Assembly (NCBI RefSeq): GCF_034048115.1
Contig: NZ_CP139145.1
Span: forward strand, 1,302,001 to 1,366,000
From: Pseudarthrobacter sp. IC2-21
Lineage (GTDB): Bacteria > Actinomycetota > Actinomycetes > Actinomycetales > Micrococcaceae
Reading direction: 5' to 3'
Length of the DNA: 64,000 nucleotides
This document shows positions 52,968 through 61,805 of this stretch, one piece after another (position 1 is the first letter of the stretch; each line of letters begins with the position of its first letter). The notes beneath the pieces were generated by a model that saw only the letters and a program-made list of their open reading frames with translations, made no database searches and was not told the origin of the DNA. The position numbers and the translations under genes are program-made.

Positions 52968-53101
52968 CCGCGCAAATTCATTCACAGGAAGATGAAAGGT
53001 TCCCAACAGCTGCTCCAGAGTTTGCGGCCGGAGACTGGGGGAGTCCCGCCAGGGAGAACATAACCCAGCCGTCCGCGGACGGCAGATGCAGGAGAAACAA
53101 A

Positions 53102-53689
53102 ATGGCACGAACTCGGAGAATCACGCTGGGCCTGACGGCCACGGCCCTCGCTCTTGGAGCCGGAATCGGGGTTGCCGGGATGGCCTCTGCAACCACAACG
53201 CCCACTCCCACCCCCAGCTCCAGCACTTCCGCGGACGCCGGCACCAGCACGGCTCCGGCTGACGGCCAAGGTGGACGGGGTGGCCATGGCGGTCACGGCG
53301 GCTTTGGCCTGGGCGGTGACCATGCCGCTGAACTGGCCACGAAGCTCGGGGTGGACCAGACCAAGCTGACGGATGCCCTGAAGGCATTCCGTGACGCCAA
53401 CAAGCCCGCCGCCGGCACGGAGAAGGGTATGCCGGCTGACGGAACCCGGCCCGATCCCTCAGCGATGCAGGCCGAGCTTGCCAAGTCGCTCGCAGCGTCG
53501 CTGGGCATTGACGATGCGAAGGTCACGGCCGCGCTGGAGGAGTTGCGCGCCGCTGAACAAACGGAACATGCCGCGGAGCTGAAGACCCGCCTGGACAAGG
53601 CCGTGACGGACGGCAAGCTCACCCAGGCCGAGGCGGACGCTGTCACCAAGGCAGTGCAGAACGGAGTCATTGGAGGGGGCGGGCGCTAA
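53102..53689 (+). CDS. Secreted small helical protein, unknown
   Basis: 195 residues with a Sec signal peptide (MARTRRITLGLTATALALGA, cleavage likely after GMASA near residue 30), a Thr/Pro/Ser linker, a Gly/His stretch (GGRGGHGGHGGFGLGG near 57-72) and two helical repeats of the type LGVDQTKLTDALKAF and LGIDDAKVTAALEEL, ending GKLTQAEADAVTKAVQ. The repeat pattern resembles YckD/DUF2680-like secreted proteins; no enzyme motif is visible. The His/Gly stretch might bind metal, which is speculative. ATG at 53102 follows GCAGGAGAAAC. Confidence 0.8.
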   Translation: MARTRRITLGLTATALALGAGIGVAGMASATTTPTPTPSSSTSADAGTSTAPADGQGGRGGHGGHGGFGLGGDHAAELATKLGVDQTKLTDALKAFRDANKPAAGTEKGMPADGTRPDPSAMQAELAKSLAASLGIDDAKVTAALEELRAAEQTEHAAELKTRLDKAVTDGKLTQAEADAVTKAVQNGVIGGGGR

Positions 53690-53723
53690 CCTGCGGCGCA
53701 GGCAGCCGCACACAATAACGAAA

Positions 53724-53759
53724 GAAGTCCCCGGGAACTGTGCAGTTCCCGGGGACTTC
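53724..53759. terminator. Perfect 16-bp stem terminator
   Basis: GAAGTCCCCGGGAACT (53724-53739) and its reverse complement (53744-53759) enclose a GTGC loop. It sits between convergent genes and is preceded by AACGAAA and followed by CCTTA; likely bidirectional. Confidence 0.9.
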
Positions 53760-53784
53760 CCTTAGCGGCGGACTCCGGCCGGTG

Positions 53785-55257
53785 TCAGGCCTTCGCCTCA
53801 GCCAGTTGCCTCTCGGCGTCGGACCGGTCAGCAGCCAGGGTTGCGGCCGAAGGATCCGCGGTGGCGGCGCCGGCGTCGGAGGGGGTGTCGTCAGCGAACG
53901 GGTTGCCGTTGCGGGGCGCGTTGTAGAGCGTCTCGTCCAGGATGCCCTGGCGCTTGGACACGATGGCGGGGACCAGCGCCTGGCCGGCCACGTTCAGTGC
54001 AGTGCGGCCCATGTCCAGGATCGGATCGACGGCCAGCAGCAGGCCGACGCCGGCCAACGGCAGTCCCAGCGTGGAGAGCGTCAGGGTGAGCATCACCACG
54101 GCGCCGGTGGTGCCGGCCGTCGCTGCGGAACCGAGGACCGAAACCAGGGCGATGAGCAGGTACTGGGTGAAGTCGAGCTGGATGCCGAAGAACTGGGCCA
54201 CGAAGATGGCGGAGATGGCCGGGTAGATCGCGGCGCAGCCATCCATCTTGGTGGTGGCGCCCAGGGGCACGGCGAAGGCGGCATACGCACGCGGAACGCC
54301 CAGGTTGCGCTCGGTGACGCGCTGGGTGAGCGGCAGGGTGCCGATGGAGGACCGTGAGACGAAGGCCAGCTGCACTGCCGGCCAGACACCGGAGAAGTAC
54401 TGCTTGACGGAGAGCCCGTGGGTACGGACCAGGACCGGGTACACCACGAACATCACCAGGGCCAGGCCCACATAGATGGCAAAGGTGAACTTGCCGAGCG
54501 CGCCGATGGTGTCCCAGCCGTAGACTGCCACCGCGTTGCCGATCAGGCCCACGGTGCCGATGGGGGCGATCCGGATGATCCACCAGAGGACTTTCTGGAT
54601 GACGGCCAGCGCGGACGCGTTGAGGTTCAGGAACGGCTCGGCGGCCTTGCCCACTTTGAGGGCGGCCACGCCGACGGCGATGGCGATCACCAGGATCTGG
54701 AGCACGTTGAAGCTGACGGCGGTGCTGACCGTGGTGGCGGCGTTGGCGCTTTCGGTCACGGTGGAGCTGGCGCCGAGGCCCATGAAGTTCTTGGGGAACA
54801 GGCCGATCAGGAAGGACCACCAGTCACCGGTTTTGCCGGCGTACTTGGCTTCCTGGGTGATGCCGGTGTTGGCCCCCGGCTGCAGGAGGACGCCCAGGCC
54901 AATGCCGATCAGGACGGCGATCAGCGATGTGATGGCGAACCAGAGCAGGGTGTGCCAGGCCAGCTTGGCGGCGTTGGAAACCTGGCGCAGGTTGGAGATG
55001 GAACTGACCACAGCAGTGAAGATCAACGGGACCACCGCGGTCTGCAGCAGCGAGATGTAGCTTGAGCCGATGGTCTGCAGCGTCCCGCCCAGGCCGTTGG
55101 GGGCCTCCTTGGTGCTGCCTGTGTACTTGGCCAGCAGGCCGAGGCCCAGGCCCACGATGAGGGCGGCGATGATCTGGAAACCGAACGAGCCGGCCCACTT
55201 GGGCAGCTGGAAGCCGGTCTTTCCTGCGGATTCGGGGGTGCGGGTTTGAGTGCTCAC
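53785..55257 (-). CDS. Dicarboxylate/amino acid:cation symporter (DAACS family)
   Basis: 490-residue GltP/DctA-type transporter taking up glutamate/aspartate or C4-dicarboxylates with H+ or Na+. Visible: eight-helix core, the serine-rich reentrant loop AFVSRSSIGTLPLTQRV, the MDGCAAIYPAISAIFVAQ motif in TM7 region and AGTTGAVVMLTLTLSTLGLP in the second reentrant loop/TM8. The C-terminal ~50 residues are Ala/Asp-rich and soluble. GTG or ATG choice: ATG-type start at 55257 as listed. Single gene, terminator downstream. Confidence 0.93.
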   Translation of the reverse strand: MSTQTRTPESAGKTGFQLPKWAGSFGFQIIAALIVGLGLGLLAKYTGSTKEAPNGLGGTLQTIGSSYISLLQTAVVPLIFTAVVSSISNLRQVSNAAKLAWHTLLWFAITSLIAVLIGIGLGVLLQPGANTGITQEAKYAGKTGDWWSFLIGLFPKNFMGLGASSTVTESANAATTVSTAVSFNVLQILVIAIAVGVAALKVGKAAEPFLNLNASALAVIQKVLWWIIRIAPIGTVGLIGNAVAVYGWDTIGALGKFTFAIYVGLALVMFVVYPVLVRTHGLSVKQYFSGVWPAVQLAFVSRSSIGTLPLTQRVTERNLGVPRAYAAFAVPLGATTKMDGCAAIYPAISAIFVAQFFGIQLDFTQYLLIALVSVLGSAATAGTTGAVVMLTLTLSTLGLPLAGVGLLLAVDPILDMGRTALNVAGQALVPAIVSKRQGILDETLYNAPRNGNPFADDTPSDAGAATADPSAATLAADRSDAERQLAEAKA

Positions 55258-55422
55258 CAGAACACGCTAGGGCCGGGGTTCTTATCATGACGAACAGATG
55301 TTGAGAAATGTTACGCCGTCACATGTCAGTCCCGGCCCCGGAAAACCCGGATTTCCTGCGGTATGCTAGCTCATTATGAAGTTATTCCCGGCGGCGCTGT
55401 GGCAAGTCTCACCCGCGGGACA

Positions 55423-55493
55423 GGGAGGGGAGGCACCCGGCAGCGCGCGTCAAAGCGAGGAACGAGCAGCGCGCCGAGGGTGTCGGCCCTCCC
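55423..55493 (-). repeat. Structured palindromic element, copy B
   Basis: Nested stems: GGGAGGG/CCCTCCC (55423-55429, 55487-55493), CACCC/GGGTG (55434-55438, 55478-55482) and GCGCGC/GCGCGC (55443-55448, 55469-55474). The core from 55438 aligns without gaps to 5266-5308 of copy A. It lies 14 bases beyond the stop of the minus-strand DUF885 gene, the same place and orientation as copy A relative to its gene. The remaining 55258-55422 holds the promoter side of the symporter gene. Confidence 0.75.
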
Positions 55494-55507
55494 GGTCGGG
55501 CGCGCAC

Positions 55508-57193
55508 CTACTTAAGCAGAGCCCGCCGCAGCGTGTCCAGACCGACCGAGCCGATGTTCAGTGCCTTGGTGTGGAAGGCCTTGAGCTCGAAGCCCGGCCG
55601 GGCCTCGAGATCGGCGCGGATCTGTTCCCAGAGGCGCTGGCCCACTTTGTAGGACGGGGCCTGGCCCGGCCAGCCGAGGTAACGGGTGAACTCGAAGTTG
55701 AGCTGGCCTTCGCTGATGGCAAGGTTTTGGGTGAGGAATTCGTAGCCCTTGTCCGGGGTCCACGTGCCGGTGCCCCACCGTTCGGGGACTTCGAGCTCCA
55801 GGTGGACGCCGATGTCGAACACCACACGGGCCGCGCGCATCCGCTGCATGTCCAGCATGCCCATGTGATCGCCGGGATCGGACAGGTAGCCGAGTTCCTG
55901 CATCAGCTTTTCGGCGTAGAGCGCCCACCCTTCACCGTGTCCGGAGGTCCAGCAGACACTCCGGCGCCATTTGTTGAGCAGCTCCCGCCGGTAGGTGGCA
56001 GTGGCCACCTGGAGGTGATGGCCGGGGACGCCCTCGTGGAACACCGTGGTGGTTTCTGCCCAGGTGGTGAAGGTGTCCTCGCCGGCCGGCACGGACCACC
56101 ACATCCGGCCGGGCCGGCTGAAGTCCTCGGAGGGGCCGGTGTAGTAAATGCCGCCCTCGTCCGTGGGGGCAATCAGGCACTCGAGCTTCTTCATAACGTC
56201 CGGGATCTCGAAGTGCACCCCGGCGAGGTCGGTAATGGCCTTGTCGGAGAGTTCCTGCATCCACGCCTGGAGGGCGTCGGTTCCCCGGAGCTGACGTGCG
56301 GGGTCGGTGTTGAGGGCCTCCTTCGCCTCGTCGATGCCGGCGCCGGGCTTGATGATGGCCGCGACCTTCTCCTGCTCGGTGATCAGCCGGTCCAGTTCGT
56401 GGACTCCCCACGCGTACGTCTCTTCGAGGTCGACGGCGGCGCCGAGGAAGGAGCGCGAGGCCAGTGCGTAGCGTTCCCGGCCCACGGCATCCTTCGCCGG
56501 CGCCACGGGCAGCAGTTCGGTCCCGAGGAAGTCGGCGAGTTGCCGGTAGGCACGGCGCGCCGCGGCAGCACCGGCGTCGAGCTTCTCCTGGACGGAGGGG
56601 TCGAGGGGACCGCCGGCAGTCCGTGCCCCGGCGGCAAGCTTCGCGAAGAAGCCGTCGTCGGCGGCGTGTTTGGTGGCCTGTTCGATGACGCTGGACACCT
56701 GGCGGGCTGCAGCCACCTTCCCGGCGTCCCTGGCGTGGCGCAGGGATTCGATGTAGCCGGCCAGGGCGGCCGGAACGTTCAGGGCGCGGCCGGCGAGATG
56801 CTCCCACTGGGCGTCCGTGTCGGTGGGCATCAGGTCAAAGATGGCCCGGATATCCTGCGCGGGCGAGGCGATGTTGTTCAGGTTCGCCTCGTCCCAGCCC
56901 GTCCCGTGGATTTCGAGCTGGAGCCCCAGCCGCTCACGCATGGCGTCCAGGGTGATGGCGTCCACGTCGTCCTGCGGCACCAACCCGTCAAGGGCTTCCA
57001 GTGCGTCCCGGGCCTCCGCCGCGAATGCGGCGATGCCGGCGGGGGAGAAGTCCGGGTACTCGGTCTCGTGTCCGGGCAGGCCGAGTTCGGTGGCAAAGGA
57101 CGGGTTCAACCGGATGAGCGCATCGGTGTAGGCGTCCGCCACAGCATCGATGGCGGAATGCGGCCGGACAGCGGGCGGGGCTTCGGTAGTCAC
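55508..57193 (-). CDS. DUF885 family protein, putative metallopeptidase-like
   Basis: 561-residue soluble protein of the DUF885 family, mostly helical. The motif TTVFHEGVPGHHLQVATAT near residue 384 resembles a zinc-binding HExxxHH centre and supports a peptidase/carboxypeptidase-like fold, but substrates of this family are not established. A late WTSGHGEGWALYAEKLM motif with His/Glu near 415-435 is also conserved-looking. No signal peptide. Start at 57193 (GTG/ATG-type), nine bases after the accE stop region on the other side; it is followed by the palindromic element copy B. Confidence 0.9.
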   Translation of the reverse strand: MTTEAPPAVRPHSAIDAVADAYTDALIRLNPSFATELGLPGHETEYPDFSPAGIAAFAAEARDALEALDGLVPQDDVDAITLDAMRERLGLQLEIHGTGWDEANLNNIASPAQDIRAIFDLMPTDTDAQWEHLAGRALNVPAALAGYIESLRHARDAGKVAAARQVSSVIEQATKHAADDGFFAKLAAGARTAGGPLDPSVQEKLDAGAAAARRAYRQLADFLGTELLPVAPAKDAVGRERYALASRSFLGAAVDLEETYAWGVHELDRLITEQEKVAAIIKPGAGIDEAKEALNTDPARQLRGTDALQAWMQELSDKAITDLAGVHFEIPDVMKKLECLIAPTDEGGIYYTGPSEDFSRPGRMWWSVPAGEDTFTTWAETTTVFHEGVPGHHLQVATATYRRELLNKWRRSVCWTSGHGEGWALYAEKLMQELGYLSDPGDHMGMLDMQRMRAARVVFDIGVHLELEVPERWGTGTWTPDKGYEFLTQNLAISEGQLNFEFTRYLGWPGQAPSYKVGQRLWEQIRADLEARPGFELKAFHTKALNIGSVGLDTLRRALLK

Positions 57194-57202
57194 CCCACGA
57201 GC

Positions 57203-57475
57203 TTATCCCTGGCTCCGCCGCCAGGCGCCGGGACCCGGGGTGGGGGCGAGTCGCAGCTGCTGCCGGCGCACCCAGTGCCGGAGTGTCGGCTTCCCGGCCT
57301 CCGGTGCGTCCGTGACGCCCAGCGAAAGCACGACGGCGGTGAGCGCCGCGAGCTCCTCGGCTGAGGGCTGGCCCTTGACCACGGAGAACAGCGGCGCGGC
57401 CGTCTCGGCGGCGGGGTTTTCGGCGGCGGAGATTTCGGCAGCCGGGATTTCGCCCGGGGCAACGTTGGGGGTCAC
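57203..57475 (-). CDS. Acyl-CoA carboxylase epsilon subunit
   Basis: 90-residue AccE-like subunit that bridges biotin carboxylase and carboxyltransferase in actinobacterial acyl-CoA carboxylases. The core [20 protein letters not shown] (29-48) is the family signature, followed by [19 protein letters not shown]. The first 28 residues contain four short PAAE/SAAE repeats. ATG at 57475 overlaps the accD stop by four bases, so expression is coupled with accD. Confidence 0.92.
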   Translation of the reverse strand: MTPNVAPGEIPAAEISAAENPAAETAAPLFSVVKGQPSAEELAALTAVVLSLGVTDAPEAGKPTLRHWVRRQQLRLAPTPGPGAWRRSQG

Positions 57476-59055
57476 AGCGGGATGTTCCCGTGCTTCTTGG
57501 CGGGCAGGCTGGCGCGCTTGTCACGGAGGGCGCGCAGGCCCCGGATGATGTGGATCCTGGTCTCGGACGGGGCGATGACTGCGTCCACGTAGCCAAGCTC
57601 GGCCGCCTGATACGGGTTCAGCAGCTCTTCTTCGTACTGCCGGATCACTTCGGCGCGGCGTGCTTCCACGTCTCCGCCGTTCTCCGCGACCGCGGCCAGT
57701 TCGCGGCGGTAGAGGATGTTCACGGCGCCCTGGGCGCCCATCACGCCAATCTGGGCGGTGGGCCAGGCGAGGTTGAGGTCCGCGCCGAGCTTCTTGGAGC
57801 CCATCACGATGTACGCTCCGCCGTAGGCCTTGCGCGTGATGACGGTCAGCTTGGGGACGGTGGCTTCGGCGTAGGCGTACAGCAGTTTGGCGCCGCGGCG
57901 GATGATGCCCTGGAACTCCTGGTCCTTGCCGGGCAGGAAGCCCGGAACATCGACCAGGGTGATGATGGGAATGTTGAACGCGTCGCAGTTCCGGACGAAG
58001 CGGGCAGCTTTCTCGGAGGCGGCAATATCCAGCGTGCCGGCAAACTGCAGCGGCTGGTTGGCAACGATCCCCACCGTGTGTCCTTCAACCCGGCCGTAGC
58101 CGATGATCACGTTGGGCGCATACAGGGACTGCATCTCCAGGAAATGCCCGTCGTCAAGGATCTGCTCGATGACGGTGCGCATGTCGTAGGGCTGGTTCGC
58201 AGAATCCGGCACGAGGGCGTCCAGAGCGAGGTCCTCGGCGTCGAGCTCCAGCTCCTGCTGGTGCTCCAGCACCGGCGCCTCGGCAAGGTTGTTGGAGGGC
58301 AGGAAGTCCAGCAGTTCCCGGACGAACCCGATCGCGTCGGCCTCGTCGGAGGCAAGGTAGGCGGAGGTGCCGGTGGTGGCATTGTGCTGCCGGGCGCCCC
58401 CGAGGGTTTCCATGTCCACATCCTCGCCGGTGACGGTCTTGATGACGTCCGGCCCGGTGATGAACATGTGCGAGGTCTTGTCCACCATGACCACGTAGTC
58501 GGTGAGGGCGGGGGAATAAGCGGCACCGCCGGCGGAGGGTCCCATGATGAGGGAGATCTGGGGGACTACGCCGGAGGCGTGAACGTTGTTGCGGAAGATG
58601 TCAGCGAACATGGCGAGGGACGCCACGCCTTCCTGGATGCGGGCGCCGCCGCCGTCCAGGATGCCCACCACGGGGCAGCCGTTACGCAGCGCGAACTCCT
58701 GGACCTTGACGATCTTTTCCCCGTTGACCTGGCTGAGGGATCCGCCGTAGACGGAAAAATCCTGGCTGTAGACGGCCACCGGCCGCCCGTCCACCGTGCC
58801 GTAGCCCGAGACCAGGCCGTCGCCGAGCGGCTTCTTCTTTTCCATGCCGAAGGCCGTGGAGCGGTGGACTGCCAGCGCGTCCAGCTCCACAAAGGAGCCT
58901 TCGTCGAGGAGCAGGTCGATGCGCTCGCGGGCAGTGTTCTTGCCGCGGGCATGCTGCTTTTCGATGGCTTCGGGGCCGGACGGCTGCTCTGCACGGGCCT
59001 GGCGGTCGCGGAAGTCGGCGATTTTTCCCGCTGTCGTGGTCAGGTCGTGGCTCAT
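57472..59055 (-). CDS. Acyl-CoA carboxylase beta subunit (carboxyltransferase)
   Basis: 527-residue AccD-type subunit transferring CO2 from biotin to acetyl- or propionyl-CoA. Visible: [18 protein letters not shown] (near 34-51), the crotonase-fold oxyanion segments [10 protein letters not shown] and [17 protein letters not shown] in the N-half, and [20 protein letters not shown] and [19 protein letters not shown] in the C-half. ATG at 59055 is chosen over an in-frame upstream ATG (59157) that would add a non-conserved tail. Coupled to accE downstream; divergent from an SDR gene. Confidence 0.95.
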   Translation of the reverse strand: MSHDLTTTAGKIADFRDRQARAEQPSGPEAIEKQHARGKNTARERIDLLLDEGSFVELDALAVHRSTAFGMEKKKPLGDGLVSGYGTVDGRPVAVYSQDFSVYGGSLSQVNGEKIVKVQEFALRNGCPVVGILDGGGARIQEGVASLAMFADIFRNNVHASGVVPQISLIMGPSAGGAAYSPALTDYVVMVDKTSHMFITGPDVIKTVTGEDVDMETLGGARQHNATTGTSAYLASDEADAIGFVRELLDFLPSNNLAEAPVLEHQQELELDAEDLALDALVPDSANQPYDMRTVIEQILDDGHFLEMQSLYAPNVIIGYGRVEGHTVGIVANQPLQFAGTLDIAASEKAARFVRNCDAFNIPIITLVDVPGFLPGKDQEFQGIIRRGAKLLYAYAEATVPKLTVITRKAYGGAYIVMGSKKLGADLNLAWPTAQIGVMGAQGAVNILYRRELAAVAENGGDVEARRAEVIRQYEEELLNPYQAAELGYVDAVIAPSETRIHIIRGLRALRDKRASLPAKKHGNIPL

Positions 59056-59248
59056 CAAGTGTCTCCGGCTCTGTAGCAGATTGGTGCTGTAACAAATGGG
59101 TGCTGCGTCTCGCTGCTGGCGGGCAGGTCGCATGACGGGATTAAGTAGCTTCCGCACAAAGGACGAACCCTGCTGGCTAGTCTAATGACGCATTTGCGGG
59201 GGACGGCTGTAGAAACCCTACAATTTTGTGGCACATCCGCCCACCAAG

Positions 59249-59276
59249 ACATATGTTACTGACCAGTAACATATGT
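59249..59276. promoter_or_regulatory. 28-bp perfect palindrome (13-2-13) upstream of the SDR gene
   Basis: ACATATGTTACTG and its reverse complement flank AC; the core is TTACTG-AC-CAGTAA. It ends 16 bases before the SDR start and lies about 200 bases from the accD start in the divergent intergenic region. The core resembles TetR-family operators of actinobacterial lipid-metabolism regulators, but I assign no protein. AT-rich arms in a GC-rich genome make chance unlikely. Confidence 0.7.
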
Positions 59277-59292
59277 GGACTACAGTAGGCCC

Positions 59293-60195
59293 ATGACTTC
59301 CAGCAACGACGCAAGGTCCGCTTCCGCCTCGCCGTACCGTGCCACTGGTTCCCTTCGGGGCCGCACCATCCTGATGTCCGGCGGCAGCCGCGGGATCGGC
59401 CTGGCCATCGCCACCCGGGCGGCCCGGGACGGCGCCAATATTGTCCTGCTCGCCAAAACGGGCCGGCCCCATGCCACACTGGCGGGCACCGTCCACACTG
59501 CTGCCGAACAGATCGAGGCGGCCGGCGGCCAGGCGCTTGCCGTGGTGGGAGATGTGCGCCGCGACGAGGATGTGGCAGGCGCCGTAGCGGCCGCCGTCGA
59601 ACGTTTCGGCGGCATCGACATAGTCCTGAACAACGCCTCCGCCATCGATCTGTCCACGACGGACACCGTGGACATGAAGCGCTATGACCTGATGCAGGAC
59701 ATCAACGTCCGCGGGACGTTCCTGCTGTCCAAGCTGGCGCTGCCGGCGCTGCGCAAATCAGACCGCGCCCACATTCTCACCCTCTCCCCGCCGCTGAACC
59801 TGGACCCTAAGTGGGCCGGCCGGCACCTCGCCTACACCATGGCAAAATACGGCATGAGCCTGACCACGCTGGGCCTCGCAGAGGAACTCAAGGCGGACGG
59901 GATCGCAGTCAACTCCCTCTGGCCCTGCACGCTGATCGACACCGCAGCCATCCGGAACATGCCCGGCGGCGAGGCGATGGTCCACGCTGCACGCGGGCCC
60001 CAGATCATGGCTGACGCCGCCCACGCGATCCTGACCGGCGGCAACCTGGCCGGGCCTTCACCCGCCGGGGCAGGCGTCCCCAGCGGAAACTTCTACACGG
60101 ATGAGCAGGTGCTCGCGGCCGCCGGGATCACCGATTTCAGGCCCTACAGCCTCGGAGCGGCAGAGGAACAGCTCGTACCGGACATCTTCCTCTAA
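59293..60195 (+). CDS. SDR family oxidoreductase, HSDL2-like
   Basis: 300-residue classical short-chain dehydrogenase. Cofactor loop SGGSRGIGLAIATRAARDG (about 28-46), NNASA near 113-117, catalytic Ser in LTLSPPLN, and YTMAKYG with Tyr and Lys (about 180-186). Segments TGRPHATLAGTVHTAAEQIE and DPKWAGRHLAYTMAKYGMS resemble hydroxysteroid dehydrogenase-like 2 proteins of fatty-acid or steroid metabolism. ATG at 59293; GTG at 59275 would overlap the operator palindrome. Substrate unknown; regulated most likely through that palindrome. Confidence 0.88.
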   Translation: MTSSNDARSASASPYRATGSLRGRTILMSGGSRGIGLAIATRAARDGANIVLLAKTGRPHATLAGTVHTAAEQIEAAGGQALAVVGDVRRDEDVAGAVAAAVERFGGIDIVLNNASAIDLSTTDTVDMKRYDLMQDINVRGTFLLSKLALPALRKSDRAHILTLSPPLNLDPKWAGRHLAYTMAKYGMSLTTLGLAEELKADGIAVNSLWPCTLIDTAAIRNMPGGEAMVHAARGPQIMADAAHAILTGGNLAGPSPAGAGVPSGNFYTDEQVLAAAGITDFRPYSLGAAEEQLVPDIFL

Positions 60196-60220
60196 GACCG
60201 CGTTCCGGTGCCACCTGCCC

Positions 60221-60244
60221 GGGGTCATGTCCGGGGTCATGTCC
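60221..60244. repeat. Two tandem copies of a 12-base unit
   Basis: GGGGTCATGTCC occurs twice without spacing between the SDR gene and birA. Possibly a replication-slippage duplication; no function is proposed. Confidence 0.6.
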
Positions 60245-60289
60245 GGCCGGAACAGCCGCCGCGGGTGCGTGAGTCGATAGGATTCAACC

Positions 60290-61198
60290 ATGGCTGACTC
60301 ACATACCCCGGGAAGTCCGTTGAACCGCGGGGCCCTGGCGGACCCGGATTTCCTGGCCGCCACCGGCATCGCGAAATTGCTGGTGGTGGACTCCACCGGG
60401 TCCACCAACGCCGACCTTCTGCGGGCAGTGAGCGTCGAACCGAAAGATTGGCCCGACTTCTCAGTGCTGACGGCCGAGTACCAGACAGCAGCCAGGGGCA
60501 GGCTGGACCGGAGCTGGGAAGCGCCACCCTTGAGCTCGGTGTCCGTTTCCATCGTGCTGCGCCCCGTGAATGCCGAGGGCAGGCCTCTGCCCACCGATAC
60601 GTATTCCTGGCTATCGCTGCTGGCGGCGCTGGCTCTGCGGGAGACGCTGCTGGAGACGGCCGGTATCCCTGCTGAACTCAAATGGCCCAATGATGTCCTG
60701 GTCCGCGGCCGCAAGGTTGCCGGGATCCTGGCGCAAATGGGCCCCATGGGGGACGGTTCCGTGCCGGCGGTGGTCCTGGGAACCGGCCTCAACGTGACCT
60801 TGACCGAAGCGGAACTGCCAGTGCCCACCGCCACCTCCGTGGCGCTCGAGCAGCCCCTCACCACCGACCGGACCCTGCTGCTCAAGAGCTACCTGGCGAA
60901 CTTTGCCCGGCTGTACCGCAGTTTTTGCAATGCCGACGGCGACCCCACCGCCGGGCTGGCAGGCGGGCCCTCCCTCCACAAACGCGTGGAATCCGTGATG
61001 GTCACCCTGGGCAGGCAGGTGCGCGCGCAACTGCCTGGGGACCACGAGATCATCGGCCACGCCACCCGGCTGGATGAATACGGTTCCCTCCTTGTGGTGG
61101 ACCGGGACAAACGTGAACATGTTGTGACTGCCGGTGACGTGGTCCACCTGCGGCCCTGGACCCCGCCCGGTCAGGACCCCGAAGGCGGTTATGCGTAA
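60290..61198 (+). CDS. birA: Biotin-[acyl-CoA-carboxylase] ligase
   Basis: Activates biotin as biotinyl-AMP and attaches it to the biotinyl Lys of the carboxylase alpha subunit encoded at 47130-48935. 302 residues, monofunctional: no N-terminal HTH. Visible: VVDSTGSTN (32-40), biotin-loop YQTAARGRLDRSW (64-76), KWPNDVLVRGRKVAGIL (131-147) and a C-terminal SH3-like domain with LDEYGSLLV. ATG at 60290. Its stop overlaps the PH-domain gene by eight bases. The birA/acc neighbourhood is conserved in actinobacteria. Confidence 0.95.
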   Translation: MADSHTPGSPLNRGALADPDFLAATGIAKLLVVDSTGSTNADLLRAVSVEPKDWPDFSVLTAEYQTAARGRLDRSWEAPPLSSVSVSIVLRPVNAEGRPLPTDTYSWLSLLAALALRETLLETAGIPAELKWPNDVLVRGRKVAGILAQMGPMGDGSVPAVVLGTGLNVTLTEAELPVPTATSVALEQPLTTDRTLLLKSYLANFARLYRSFCNADGDPTAGLAGGPSLHKRVESVMVTLGRQVRAQLPGDHEIIGHATRLDEYGSLLVVDRDKREHVVTAGDVVHLRPWTPPGQDPEGGYA

Positions 61199-61805
61199 AG
61201 GCCTGGTCCCGGGCGAGCAGGTTATTACCATCACGCGTCCTCAGCCGAGGAAGCTGGCCGGCCCGGCCGCAGCCTTCATTGCCGCGCCTGCAGCCGCTGC
61301 CTTCGCCAGTGCCTGGACCCTGCGGGGTGAGGCCGCCCGGCTGATGCCGGCCTTTTCCGCGGACTGGGCGCCGTGGATCGTGCTGGCATGCGTCCTGGCC
61401 GCCGCATGGATATGGTTGGCATATTGCCTGCCGCGGCTGCTTCGCTGGCAGGGAACCAGGTACGTGCTCACCAGCCGGCGGATTGTTGCCCGCTACGGCA
61501 TGATGCGGCGCCGCGACGAGCAGGTTAATCTCGGCTCCGTCCGCAACGTGACCGTTCACCAGTCGGTGCTGCAGCGCATATTGCATTCCGGGAATATATC
61601 CTTGGAAACCGGGTACCAAAGCGTGGTGACCCTCCAGGATGTCCCTGAAGCGGCACGGTTCCGGGATTTCGTTTTGGATGCCGTCGCCGAGTTGCCTGCA
61701 GGCAGGGATCCGGCGGCCGATGAATTGCCGGACTATGCGGACGACGGATTGACAGACGACAGATGGCCGTGGGAGATGAGAGAAGGTGGACACAATGAAC
61801 GATGA
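61191..61805 (+). CDS. PH domain-containing membrane protein
   Basis: 204 residues with two membrane helices (KLAGPAAAFIAAPAAAAFAS and WIVLACVLAAAWIWLAYCL) followed by a bacterial PH (bPH2/DUF304) domain: YVLTSRRIVARYGMMRRRDE and GNISLETGYQSVVTLQDVPE. Role probably membrane-associated but not established. ATG at 61191 overlaps the birA 3' end by eight bases, and the gene overlaps the cyclase start by 11 bases, so birA, this gene and the cyclase appear to be translationally coupled. Confidence 0.85.
   Translation: MRKGLVPGEQVITITRPQPRKLAGPAAAFIAAPAAAAFASAWTLRGEAARLMPAFSADWAPWIVLACVLAAAWIWLAYCLPRLLRWQGTRYVLTSRRIVARYGMMRRRDEQVNLGSVRNVTVHQSVLQRILHSGNISLETGYQSVVTLQDVPEAARFRDFVLDAVAELPAGRDPAADELPDYADDGLTDDRWPWEMREGGHNER

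Noticed and set aside
55376..57364. 662-codon plus-strand frame starting near the structured repeat
   Set aside because: Antisense to the DUF885 gene; the first part reads through the palindromic element, not a gene.
57490..59076. 528-codon plus-strand frame
   Set aside because: Antisense to the well-supported carboxyltransferase gene.
60221..60244. 12-base tandem duplication considered as a regulatory iteron
   Set aside because: Only two units, no symmetry and no promoter context; more likely slippage.
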